A program made the translations under genes and the position numbers. A stretch of 17,322 nt of DNA from NCBI GenBank assembly GCA_900546675.1, contig URDQ01000044.1, positions 1-17,322 on the forward strand. Reading direction: 5' to 3'. This DNA is from an uncultured Porphyromonas sp. GTDB taxonomy: Bacteria; Bacteroidota; Bacteroidia; Bacteroidales; Porphyromonadaceae. Position 1 is the stretch's first letter, and each line of letters begins with the position of its first letter. Shown here piece by piece: positions 1 through 6,784 of the stretch. The notes under the pieces were generated by a model. It had not been told where the DNA came from. It ran no database searches and was given only the letters and a program-made list of their open reading frames with translations.

Positions 1-181
1 CCACGTAGGCGAGAAATAAAACTTCGGAGGAATCAAATGAAACTTCGGAGGAATCGTTTCGTCGCCACGTGGAGAATAAAAAATAGCCCCGTGAGGATTT
101 CAAAATCTCCACGTAGGCGAGAAATGAAACTTCGGAAGAATGAAATCACAAGTCCGAAGAGTTTTCCTTCATCTCACGGGG
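1..181. repeat. Intergenic repeat cluster (CCACGT and AAACTTCGG units)
   Basis: This stretch is built from related short repeats. CCACGTAGGCGAGAAAT occurs at 1-17 and again at 109-125, and a palindromic CCACGTGG variant lies at 65-72. AAACTTCGGAGGAATC occurs at 19-34 and 40-55, with a variant (AAACTTCGGAAGAATG) at 127-142. Inverted pairs are nested in it: CCCCGTGAG at 87-95 with CTCACGGGG at 173-181, and CTTCGGA at 130-136 with TCCGAAG at 152-158. The CCACGTGG core appears again at the far end of the window (17062 and 17084), so this looks like a dispersed family rather than a local duplication. It has no convincing coding content. Its function is unknown. Confidence 0.6.
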
Positions 182-334
182 TAATCAGAGATTGCTGCCA
201 AGGAATTTCCGATTTCCTCTATAGGATAGATGAACTCATTGTATATCCCGTCTGCTCTAGAGAGGATTATGTGCTATGCGGTCGGTTTTTTGTAAGTTTG
301 CAGAAGTAATTGAATCCACAAACTATAGATACCT
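182..334 (+). promoter_or_regulatory. yajC upstream region with a possible promoter at 293-300
   Basis: The bases TAAGTTTG at 293-300 match the Bacteroidetes -7 element TAnnTTTG and lie 34 bases before the yajC ATG, which would give a 5' leader of roughly 25-30 bases. I see no clean TTTG -33 element about 20 bases upstream, only an AT-rich patch near 266-272, so the call rests on the -7 box and its position. The rest of 182-290 shows no gene. Confidence 0.4.
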
Positions 335-643
335 ATGAATATGTTTCTTCTACAGGCAGCACAGCAGGCAGCCCCTGCGTGGACTTCGCTCGTTTTCTTT
401 GCAGTCATCATCTTGATCTTTTGGCTCTTCTTCATCCGTCCTCAGAGCAAGCGGCAGAAGAAGCTGCAGCAGGAGCGTGATGCGCTCGCCGTAGGTGATG
501 CAGTCATCACGGCAGGCGGTATACATGGCGAAATCCGCAAGGTGCGCGAGCAGACCTTTGAGGTAGAGATAGCTCGTGACGTCTGCATAGAGATCGCCAA
601 GAGTTCGGTCTATCCGCTCGGTACGGATCCCAACGCACGCTAA
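335..643 (+). CDS. yajC: YajC, preprotein translocase accessory subunit
   Basis: A small membrane protein of 102 residues, the accessory component that joins SecDF and YidC at the Sec translocon in the inner membrane. One hydrophobic helix spans about residues 17-35 and ends in the family hallmark FFIRPQSKRQKK at 32-43. A small soluble domain follows with the typical pattern GDAVITAGGIHGEI (54-67). Length and architecture match YajC proteins (about 85-110 residues). An alternative ATG two codons later would change little. It opens the + strand gene run and is followed 30 bases later by the YbbR-like gene, an order I recall from other Bacteroidetes, where nusB often precedes yajC. The identification is firm; the role is taken from the family. 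Confidence 0.95.
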   Translation: MNMFLLQAAQQAAPAWTSLVFFAVIILIFWLFFIRPQSKRQKKLQQERDALAVGDAVITAGGIHGEIRKVREQTFEVEIARDVCIEIAKSSVYPLGTDPNAR

Positions 644-673
644 TAGACTCTCCGAACGCTTGAGACGGGAGCG

Positions 674-1687
674 GTGCGACTCAATCTGACCCCTAAGCCT
701 CGCACAGGTGGAGATCCTGTGGTGCGTAAGCAGCGTATACCTCGCTTGAGACGACTGCTGGGGATTGCTGTGTGGGTACTGCTGGCGACCGCCTTATGGT
801 TTATGCAGACGCTCTCTCGAGGCACAAACACGATCGTCCATGTGCCGATCGTATATGAGGAGATGCCGGGAGAGATAGGGTTAGAGGGGGAGCAGCCCAT
901 GACGCTCGATGTCAGCGTCTCGGCAAAGGGCTCTCAGCTCCTCTTCCGCTGGATGAAGGGCGTGCCACCGATTACCCTATCGATGCCCCAACGGGTACCT
1001 CAGGGAGGACGCATCCTCTTTAGCAGTGCCGTCTTGACACAGAAGGTGCGTGAGAGCCTCGGGAGTGCTGTACAGATTCGTGACATTTACCCTAATCAGA
1101 TTTCGCTACGGGCATTCCCTCTTCAGAGGAAAGAGGTGCCAGTGGTAAATCATGTGTCGGCCTCTGCTAAGGATGGCTATATGGTACTCCCGCTGACGAT
1201 GACCCCTACCACGGTCGAGCTGTATGGTAGTCGTGAAGCTCTGGAGGGAATTAGCGAGGTACACACCAAAGAGCTACTCTACAAGAACTTGTCGCAAGAC
1301 AAAGTGATGCAAGTGCCGATCGAAGAGATTCCCCACGTCTATAGCTCGCCCGATAGTGTGCAGCTACAGATCTCTGTCGTCGAGCTGACTGAGAGACGCA
1401 TCGAGTTGCCTGTCGAGGCACTTAACACGCCCCCAGGCTTTGTTGCTAAGCTACTTCCTGCTCGTGTCTCTCTGACCCTGACAATGCCGATCACAGACTA
1501 CAATAAGCCTATCGGGGACAAAGTCTCGGTGGTGGTCGACCTACAGCAACTCTCAGCAGCTGTGCAGCGTGGCGAGAAGCGACCCGAGATGCTACCCGTA
1601 AGAGTCGAGGGACTACCAGACTGGGTGGTGCGTGCTGCAGCCTCTCCCAAGGCAGTACAGTATATCCTAGAGACTGCCGAGCCGTGA
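674..1687 (+). CDS. YbbR-like domain membrane-anchored protein
   Basis: A protein of 337 residues with a basic N-terminus (about 1-27), one transmembrane helix at about 29-47 and a long beta-rich extracytoplasmic part that looks like repeated YbbR-type modules. Firmicute YbbR (CdaR) regulates the diadenylate cyclase CdaA; no cdaA is visible here, so the function in this lineage is open. The start is GTG at 674; other in-frame GTG codons exist near 719-724, and no ATG precedes the membrane helix, so a non-ATG start seems required. The stop overlaps a possible GTG start of coaE. The yajC - ybbR-like - coaE order is typical of Bacteroidetes and supports the family call, which rests on layout more than on a diagnostic motif. 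Confidence 0.75.
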   Translation: MRLNLTPKPRTGGDPVVRKQRIPRLRRLLGIAVWVLLATALWFMQTLSRGTNTIVHVPIVYEEMPGEIGLEGEQPMTLDVSVSAKGSQLLFRWMKGVPPITLSMPQRVPQGGRILFSSAVLTQKVRESLGSAVQIRDIYPNQISLRAFPLQRKEVPVVNHVSASAKDGYMVLPLTMTPTTVELYGSREALEGISEVHTKELLYKNLSQDKVMQVPIEEIPHVYSSPDSVQLQISVVELTERRIELPVEALNTPPGFVAKLLPARVSLTLTMPITDYNKPIGDKVSVVVDLQQLSAAVQRGEKRPEMLPVRVEGLPDWVVRAAASPKAVQYILETAEP

Positions 1688-1707
1688 GCCGTAGTGGCTA
1701 CCGAGTC

Positions 1708-2367
1708 ATGACCAAGCAGCAACTCACCACCTCCTCCTCAACGACTCCTCGTATCTTAGGATTGACAGGAGGGATAGGTGCGGGCAAGAGCTTCGTGGGG
1801 CAGATGCTTGTTCAGTCAGGGCTACCTCTGATGGATAGTGATGCGGTGGCTCGTGGAGCTTACACGGAGAGTGAGCAGGTGCGTCAGCAAGTGACTGCAT
1901 TACTAGGAGCAGAAGTCTATAATTCAGAGGGGGAGCCTCGTTATGATGAGATTGCTCGCAAGGTTTTCGCACCGTCTGATGCGGGTCAGTCGTTATTGCA
2001 CCGCCTAGAGCAGATCATTCACCCCTATGTGTCTGAGCGCTTGCAAGCTTGGGCGGTGGAGCAGTATGCCCCCGAGGGGTGGGTCGTCCTAGAGAGTGCT
2101 ATCTTGTGGCAGTCAGGCTTCTATCGTCTCTGTGACGCAGTGGTCGTCGTGACGGCCCCTGAGGAGGTGCGTGTGGCTCGTGTCCAGGAGCGTGACGGAG
2201 CCACTCGCGAGCAGGTACAGGCACGGATTGCCCGTCAAGCGTCGTACTCCTTTACAGCTCTGCAGCAGGCGCACCCTGAGCTACCTATCTATCTAGTCAA
2301 CAATGATGGGGTGCAGGAGCTAGAGGGGCAAGTGAAGCAGCTACTCGCTCTCCTAGCTACTTTATAG
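1708..2367 (+). CDS. coaE: Dephospho-CoA kinase
   Basis: Catalyses the last step of coenzyme A synthesis: ATP-dependent 3'-phosphorylation of dephospho-CoA, in the cytoplasm. The P-loop GLTGGIGAGKS lies near the N-terminus, followed by LMDSDAVAR, the DxD motif of the family; an internal Q-V-Q-A-R-I-A-R-Q segment matches the lid/base region of CoaE. I chose ATG 1708, which places the P-loop about 18 residues into the protein as in most homologues. A GTG at 1684 overlaps the stop of the upstream gene (GTGA) and would add eight residues, so it is a real alternative. The C-terminus follows the family (about 200-220 residues in total). The membrane protein gene starts 14 bases downstream, so the two are probably cotranscribed. 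Confidence 0.95.
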   Translation: MTKQQLTTSSSTTPRILGLTGGIGAGKSFVGQMLVQSGLPLMDSDAVARGAYTESEQVRQQVTALLGAEVYNSEGEPRYDEIARKVFAPSDAGQSLLHRLEQIIHPYVSERLQAWAVEQYAPEGWVVLESAILWQSGFYRLCDAVVVVTAPEEVRVARVQERDGATREQVQARIARQASYSFTALQQAHPELPIYLVNNDGVQELEGQVKQLLALLATL

Positions 2368-2381
2368 ATAGTCTTGCATGT

Positions 2382-3080
2382 ATGGAGAGCTCGGTCGGGT
2401 TATGGACGTTGACCCCCTTTGGGGTGGATCGTGGAGCAGAGGATATCATCTTACTGCTACTCCTTGTGCTACTCTTGCTCCCAGCGCTGATGCAGATGTG
2501 TGTCGGCTCTCTCTTGTCTCGCTCGGTGGATGCGCTACTATATAATAGAGGACACATCTTCTTCCGCAACTTAGTGCATCGGGTCTCCGTCGGTACCTAT
2601 GCGCTCCTCGGTGGGTTGCAGCGACACCTGCTAGTTGGCGTGACTAGCTATCTGCTCTTGCGTTACTATGCCGATCTTCCCTCAGGAGAGCTTTGGGCGA
2701 CACTCTCACAGGTGGGGCTTTTATCACTCTGTAGCTTGATTCTGAGCGGACTTTATTTGGGCATCAATCGTCTGCTGGCGGGGATCTATCTAAACTCCGC
2801 CTTTTACCTCCACTGGGTGCGTCACTATAGCATCTTGGAGTGGCTGTGGCCACTGCCCCTCTACCTAAGCTCCTTGCTACTGCTGGCGGGTGTCTGGCCG
2901 AGTGCCGCACTATGGCTGACAGTCGCTGTAATCCTCTTGTGGCGCCTTGCGATCATCGTACCTACAGCACGATGGCTCGGGGAGGCTGGGGTGACTCCTT
3001 TGCTTATTTCTTTGTACCTTTGCGGTCAGGAAGTGGCTCCTCTTGCCTATCTCGTAGGCTTTGGAATGCTGATCCTGTGA
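2382..3080 (+). CDS. DUF4271 family integral membrane protein
   Basis: A very hydrophobic protein of 232 residues with about six to seven predicted membrane segments, the first a run of leucines at about 23-36. The C-terminal stretch around LLISLYLCGQEVAPLAYLVG (206-225) resembles the conserved end of the Bacteroidetes family DUF4271, whose function is not known. Its position directly before a HemD-like gene also matches the usual Bacteroidetes neighbourhood of that family. The ATG at 2382 lies 14 bases after coaE and gives a short cytoplasmic N-terminus. Nothing in the sequence identifies a substrate or catalytic residue. The membrane protein call is certain; the family assignment is from memory of the motif and context. 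Confidence 0.8.
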   Translation: MESSVGLWTLTPFGVDRGAEDIILLLLLVLLLLPALMQMCVGSLLSRSVDALLYNRGHIFFRNLVHRVSVGTYALLGGLQRHLLVGVTSYLLLRYYADLPSGELWATLSQVGLLSLCSLILSGLYLGINRLLAGIYLNSAFYLHWVRHYSILEWLWPLPLYLSSLLLLAGVWPSAALWLTVAVILLWRLAIIVPTARWLGEAGVTPLLISLYLCGQEVAPLAYLVGFGMLIL

Positions 3081-3118
3081 AAGAATCTATCGTATACCAT
3101 TAGCCCCTGCCTGTGAGT

Positions 3119-3865
3119 ATGTCACGGATTAAAAAAATACTTATCTCTCAGCCCGCCCCACTGATGGCTAATCCCTACACCGAAGTCGCTGAAAAGTATC
3201 AAGTGGAGCTTGATTACAAGCAGTTCATACGTGTCGAGACAGTTGAAGCGAAAGAGTTTCGCCAGCAGCGCATCAATCCATTGGATTACACAGCCATCAT
3301 CTTTACCTCTCGTACTGCTATCCTGCACTTCTTCACGCTGATGAAAGAGATGCGCATCACGATGCCGGATACGATGAAGTATTACTGCAGCTCAGAGATG
3401 TCCGCACCATACTTGCAGAAGTTTGTCAACTACCGCAAGCGCAAAGTCTTCTTCTCACCGACAGGACGTACCGAAGACCTTGTCAAGGTGATTGTAAAGC
3501 ACAAGAGTGAGAAGTATCTCCTCCCCGTCGCAGAGGAGCACAGCGCCAAGCTCTCCGACCTACTGACAGAGGCTGGAATAGACTATACCAAGTCTGTTAT
3601 GTATCGCACCATACCTCGTGAGCTAGAGCTTGAGAAGCCACTACCTTACGATATGATTATCTTCTTTAGTCCCGTAGGGATCACCTCGCTCTTTGAGAAT
3701 GTGCCAGACTTCAAGCAGGAGGATGTGTTCATCGCCACGGTAGGCCCTAAGACCGCACAGAGAGCCGAGGAGCTAGGGCTCAGAGTGGATCTCAAGTCTA
3801 CGGGCAGTCGTCAGGATCCGCCGATGCCCGAGCTACTTCACAACTTCCTTGCCGAGCAGGAGTGA
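3119..3865 (+). CDS. HemD-like (uroporphyrinogen-III synthase family) protein
   Basis: A protein of about 248 residues with the two-lobed HEM4 layout: an N-terminal KKILISQP strand, then DYTAIIFTSRTAILHFF (a strand-helix typical of the fold), YLLPVAEEHS in the second lobe, YDMIIFFSPVGITSLFE (the S-P-x-G-I pattern common in HemD), and VFIATVGPKTAQRAEELG near the end. HemD enzymes close hydroxymethylbilane to uroporphyrinogen III. Bacteroidetes keep this gene next to DUF4271 and rnpA even where the tetrapyrrole pathway is incomplete, so the reaction here is uncertain. I chose ATG 3119; a GTG at 3113 would add two residues. Its stop (3863-3865) overlaps the next start as TGATG, implying coupled translation with the RnpA-YidD gene. 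Confidence 0.8.
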   Translation: MSRIKKILISQPAPLMANPYTEVAEKYQVELDYKQFIRVETVEAKEFRQQRINPLDYTAIIFTSRTAILHFFTLMKEMRITMPDTMKYYCSSEMSAPYLQKFVNYRKRKVFFSPTGRTEDLVKVIVKHKSEKYLLPVAEEHSAKLSDLLTEAGIDYTKSVMYRTIPRELELEKPLPYDMIIFFSPVGITSLFENVPDFKQEDVFIATVGPKTAQRAEELGLRVDLKSTGSRQDPPMPELLHNFLAEQE

Positions 3866-4623
3866 TGACTACGGAGGAAGACTCCCCTCGCTCCCACCAG
3901 AATCAACGTCTACCCAAAGGAGAGCGACTCTATCTGCGTGAGGAGATAGAGCGCCTGCATAGTCGTGGACGTTCGTTCGTCTCTTATCCTATCCGCATCG
4001 TATGGCTCGCAGAGCCTATCGCCCCGCAGGCCCCAAGAGAGCAGGCGCAGGTTGCTGTGATGACCTCGGTCGCCAAGCGTCGCTTCAAGCACGCAGTAGA
4101 TCGTAACCGCATCAAGCGCATGACCCGCTCCGCTTATCGTCTCCACAAAGCTCCGCTTTGGCAGGCTGCTACCCAGCATAGCTGTACGGTGCGACTAGCG
4201 CTACAGTCTGTCGCTAAGACGATGCCGACCTATCCAGAGCTAGAGCAGGCAGTAGAGCGAGCCGTAGCACGTATCGTCAAAGAGCTCGAAAAGGCAAACC
4301 CTACCAGCCCCCCTACTGAATCCGCGACCGCTCGCCAAGAGCAGACGGCAAAAGCCTCTACAACGAAAGCTAAGCAATACGACTCGCAGCAGCCTTCGCT
4401 AGCAGTACGTCTGCTGAGCTACCCAGTCAAGTTTTATCGCTCTTTTATTTCGCCACTACTACCTCCCAGCTGTCGCTTTACACCGACCTGCTCGCAGTAT
4501 GCTCTAGAGGCTCTGCAGGTGCATGGAGCACTTAAGGGGAGCTGTCTAACCTTATGGAGACTCTTACGATGTAACCCCTTCAACCGACATGTGGGTTACG
4601 ACCCCGTGCCACCACGACAATGA
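3865..4623 (+). CDS. RNase P protein component fused to YidD
   Basis: One uninterrupted frame of about 252 residues joins two normally separate proteins. Residues about 16-140 are RnpA, the protein subunit of RNase P that helps the RNA mature tRNA 5' ends; the RNA-binding signature is at 72-93 (KRRF, then VDRNRIKRMTRSAYR). A low-complexity linker rich in T, A, S and Q covers about 143-180. Residues about 187-250 are YidD, the membrane-insertion efficiency factor that works with YidC: YPVKFYRSFISPLLPPSCRF, then PTCSQYALEAL and LLRCNPFNRHVGYDPVP. Numbering counts from the GTG at 3862; I prefer ATG 3865, which overlaps the hemD stop. The stop overlaps the tatD start (ATGA). rnpA and yidD are usually adjacent but separate genes, so the fusion is unusual. 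Confidence 0.92.
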   Translation: MTTEEDSPRSHQNQRLPKGERLYLREEIERLHSRGRSFVSYPIRIVWLAEPIAPQAPREQAQVAVMTSVAKRRFKHAVDRNRIKRMTRSAYRLHKAPLWQAATQHSCTVRLALQSVAKTMPTYPELEQAVERAVARIVKELEKANPTSPPTESATARQEQTAKASTTKAKQYDSQQPSLAVRLLSYPVKFYRSFISPLLPPSCRFTPTCSQYALEALQVHGALKGSCLTLWRLLRCNPFNRHVGYDPVPPRQ

Positions 4624-5528
4624 GCGAGGAGATCAAAGTGGCAGAGCAATGCACTGGCCGTCACAAACTGCTAGACTGCCACACGCATAGCCATGAGGTA
4701 GGTTGCCAAGCAATTCGCTCGCTCACCTACACCGAGTGGAGACTGTTGCAAAAGTCAACAGTCTCACAATCTTGCTTGCAAGATTGTTCTGACTTTGCAG
4801 AAAGGATGAAGCGCAAGGCGCTGAGGGTGAGGTCTGAAGGGAGCATACCTCCGTATGTGACCGAAGCCGAATCCCGAAAGCAACACAGCGATTCGCCTTT
4901 ATGCAACAGTCTCGAGTGGAGTGATGACGTAACGATCGAAGAGGGACAGCTCTACTCGATAGGCTTTCACCCCTGGTCTCTGCCCCTAGAGGGAAGCTTG
5001 GTAGCACTCATTGATCAGATGCAGAGTCGACTAGCGTCTACCCCTCAGATTGTTGCCATTGGCGAGTGTGGTGTCGACAAGGTGCGAAGTAACGCACCTC
5101 TCGCAGAGCAACAGGTCTGGCTAGAGGCGCAGATGCGCTTAGCCTGTCAGCTAGATCGCCCTATCCTGCTACACACTGTACGTGCTTGGGCTGAGATGAT
5201 TGAGATGCGTAGTCAGATGGCGCAAGAGTTTGCGCAGCTCCCTCCGATGGTGCTACACGGCTTTCGGGCTAGGGGAAAGGTGGCGCAGATGATGCTGAGC
5301 AAAGGCTTTGCACTCTCCTTCGGTCATCGTTATGATGCGGAGGCTTTGCACTTAGCTTATGAAGCGAAGGCTCTCCTTATCGAGACGGACGAGATCTCCA
5401 ATGGACTTACGCATCAAAAGGCGATAAAGGCGACCTACGCCCGCCTCGCAGAGGAGCTATCCACCACACCAGAGCTCTTGGCAAGCCAAGTAGCGGAGAC
5501 ACCTTTCTGGCAGCAGACTTTGCGCTAA
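4620..5528 (+). CDS. tatD: TatD-family metal-dependent hydrolase with a 60-residue in-frame insertion
   Basis: A TatD-type amidohydrolase (metal-dependent nuclease/hydrolase, TIM barrel) of 302 residues. Visible metal-site residues are H21 and H23 (DCHTHSH), E149 (IGECG), H185 (LLHTVRAW), H213 (VLHGF) and D257 (IETDE); the GFHPW motif is at 115-119. Residues 41-100 come from a 175-bp MITE-like element plus its 5-bp duplicated target, inserted between the first strand and GFHPW. Without it the protein would be 242 residues, close to family size, and the join would read TYTEW-SDDV. Because 180 bases are 60 codons and this phase has no stop, the frame survives. The start overlaps the upstream stop (ATGA). 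Whether the inserted protein is active cannot be read from sequence, but all ligands are kept. Confidence 0.9.
   Translation: MSEEIKVAEQCTGRHKLLDCHTHSHEVGCQAIRSLTYTEWRLLQKSTVSQSCLQDCSDFAERMKRKALRVRSEGSIPPYVTEAESRKQHSDSPLCNSLEWSDDVTIEEGQLYSIGFHPWSLPLEGSLVALIDQMQSRLASTPQIVAIGECGVDKVRSNAPLAEQQVWLEAQMRLACQLDRPILLHTVRAWAEMIEMRSQMAQEFAQLPPMVLHGFRARGKVAQMMLSKGFALSFGHRYDAEALHLAYEAKALLIETDEISNGLTHQKAIKATYARLAEELSTTPELLASQVAETPFWQQTLR
4739..4913. mobile_element. MITE-like element with 12-bp perfect TIRs inside tatD
   Basis: The left end GAGACTGTTGCA (4739-4750) is the exact reverse complement of the right end TGCAACAGTCTC (4902-4913). Both sides are flanked by the direct repeat GAGTG (4734-4738 and 4914-4918), read as a 5-bp target duplication. 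The flanking direct match can be stretched to 9 bp (4733-4741 and 4913-4921) because TIR and duplication overlap in sequence, so the exact boundary is open by a few bases. Inside, the left TIR also pairs with an internal inverted copy (4756-4765), and a 10-bp hairpin with a TT loop follows (4766-4775 with 4778-4787). There is no transposase gene. As I recall, IS1126 of P. gingivalis has 12-bp TIRs and 5-bp duplications, so an IS5-type parent is plausible but unproven. Confidence 0.85.
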
Positions 5529-5573
5529 AAGCGTTACCTTAGTCCACAGATTAGCTCCAACAGACGAAATACA

Positions 5574-6398
5574 ATGACAGACATGAATCCGCTAGCATGC
5601 TCTCCAGAGTATCAGAGGCTTCGGGAGCAGTACGAGACGCTCGCCGCAACCTACACGGCACTCGTCTCCCAGTATCAAGAGATGACGGATCACGAGGCGC
5701 CTCACCTCTCTGCGCTCTATATGCACTACTTCGGCAAGCTGTTATACACCCAGTTACGTCTAGTACTCTCCTTAGAGACGCTCCGCTTGAGACGCTCGCT
5801 CCTACAGGCTTACATCAATCGGGACGAGGCGCCCAACATCTCCGAGATAGACAAGCAGATGGCGCAGCAACGGCTGGAGTTTCATCGGTTGTTGGAGGAG
5901 AAGCTGGCTCAGCTCAAAGCAGCCCAGGAGTATTGGGACAGACCGCACCTATCTCCCGAGGAGACCAAAGAGATCAAGGAGATCTACAAGACCCTCGTCA
6001 AGCGCCTTCACCCAGACCTTAACCCACACTACACGGAGGAGGACAAGCGGCTCTTTCTGATTACCGTGAAGGCCTATCAGATGGGAGACCTGCCTCAGCT
6101 GCGAGCTGTGCTGGCTCTGCTAAACAAGGAGAAGCGCACGGAGGAGCTACCCTCAGATCCTGAGGCGCTCTTGGCTGAAATCGAAAAACTACGAGAGAAG
6201 AAGAGTTTCCTAGAGCTTAGGATAGCCAAGCGGTCGGAGAGCTTCCCCTTTGATCATAAGGAGCTACTGTCAAGCCCCGTAAAGATACTAGAGAAGCAAG
6301 CTGAGCTAGAAGCGACCATACAGGAGCTCGAGGCAACCGAGAAGGAGATGCAGACGATCGTCACACTGATGGAGGAGTACAAGTCACACAACCTATGA
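5574..6398 (+). CDS. J-domain (DnaJ-like) coiled-coil protein
   Basis: A protein of 274 residues. A J-domain core sits in the middle: helix II EIKEIYKTLVKRL, the HPD tripeptide at 146-148 (LHPDLNP) that J proteins use to stimulate Hsp70 ATPase, then helix III around residues 155-170 (EEDKRLFLITVKAYQ). Charged, mostly helical segments flank it at about 12-35, 55-120 and 195-270, the last looking like a coiled coil (repeated E/L/K pattern, AELEATIQELEATEKEMQ). No zinc finger or G/F region is present, so this is a J-only cochaperone, not DnaJ itself. It starts 45 bases after tatD, and its stop overlaps the HIRAN gene start (ATGA), so the two are probably translated together. The client protein is unknown. 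Confidence 0.8.
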   Translation: MTDMNPLACSPEYQRLREQYETLAATYTALVSQYQEMTDHEAPHLSALYMHYFGKLLYTQLRLVLSLETLRLRRSLLQAYINRDEAPNISEIDKQMAQQRLEFHRLLEEKLAQLKAAQEYWDRPHLSPEETKEIKEIYKTLVKRLHPDLNPHYTEEDKRLFLITVKAYQMGDLPQLRAVLALLNKEKRTEELPSDPEALLAEIEKLREKKSFLELRIAKRSESFPFDHKELLSSPVKILEKQAELEATIQELEATEKEMQTIVTLMEEYKSHNL

Positions 6399-6784
6399 GT
6401 AACGAGATCATACCAGTCAGCCCTGAGCTACTAGCGCTCATCGGTACTGAAGGAATCAACGCACTAGGACTACCCAAGCGGGAGATCTTCCTCCTAGACA
6501 TCGTAGTCGCTGGAACCACCTTCTGTCCTATCGTACAGGAGCTTGTCCCTACGCTACTACCCAACACGGTGCTACGTATGGTGCGACAACCGCACAACGA
6601 GTACGACGAAAACGCTATCGCCATCTACTACGAGGAGCACCGCATAGGCTATGTGCCTCAAGAGCTTAATCTAGTCATATCGCGGCTGATGGACGCTGGC
6701 AAAGAGTTCTACGCACGAGTCGTCCAGGTGAAGAAGATCAACGAGTGGGTGCGCATATCGGCCAAGCTCTTTATGATCGAGTGA
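6395..6784 (+). CDS. Stand-alone HIRAN domain protein
   Basis: A protein of 129 residues made almost entirely of one HIRAN domain (about 33-125). The signature is VLRMVRQPHNEYDENAIAIY (59-78), then RIGYVPQELNLVISRLMDAG (83-102). HIRAN domains in eukaryotic HLTF/Rad5 bind 3' ends of single-stranded DNA at stalled forks; bacteria have stand-alone versions whose role is poorly known. About 30 N-terminal residues precede the domain without a recognisable motif. The ATG overlaps the stop of the J-domain gene by ATGA, the tightest kind of coupling, and recJ/recQ follow after a 324-base gap. A DNA-end-binding role coupled to a chaperone is therefore a reasonable inference but no more. Confidence 0.85.
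   Translation: MSNEIIPVSPELLALIGTEGINALGLPKREIFLLDIVVAGTTFCPIVQELVPTLLPNTVLRMVRQPHNEYDENAIAIYYEEHRIGYVPQELNLVISRLMDAGKEFYARVVQVKKINEWVRISAKLFMIE

Noticed and set aside
1..142. Repeats at the left end considered as a CRISPR array
   Set aside because: Spacing is irregular, units are short and of different types, and there are no unique spacers of constant length or cas genes.
37..309. Open frame of 90 codons on the + strand before yajC
   Set aside because: It runs through the repeat cluster, translates to a basic low-complexity protein with no recognisable fold, and covers the yajC promoter area.
1498..1722. Minus-strand open frame over the end of the ybbR-like gene and the start of coaE
   Set aside because: It is antisense to two well-supported genes and has no recognisable protein features.
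3015..3022. TACCTTTG, a perfect -7 box inside the end of the DUF4271 gene, possibly for hemD
   Set aside because: No -33 TTTG at proper spacing (the nearest is about 12 bases away), and about four chance matches to TAnnTTTG are expected in a window of this size.
4723..5007. Minus-strand open frame across the tatD insertion
   Set aside because: It is opposite a confident gene and has no motif; it only shows that the element is also open in one reverse phase.
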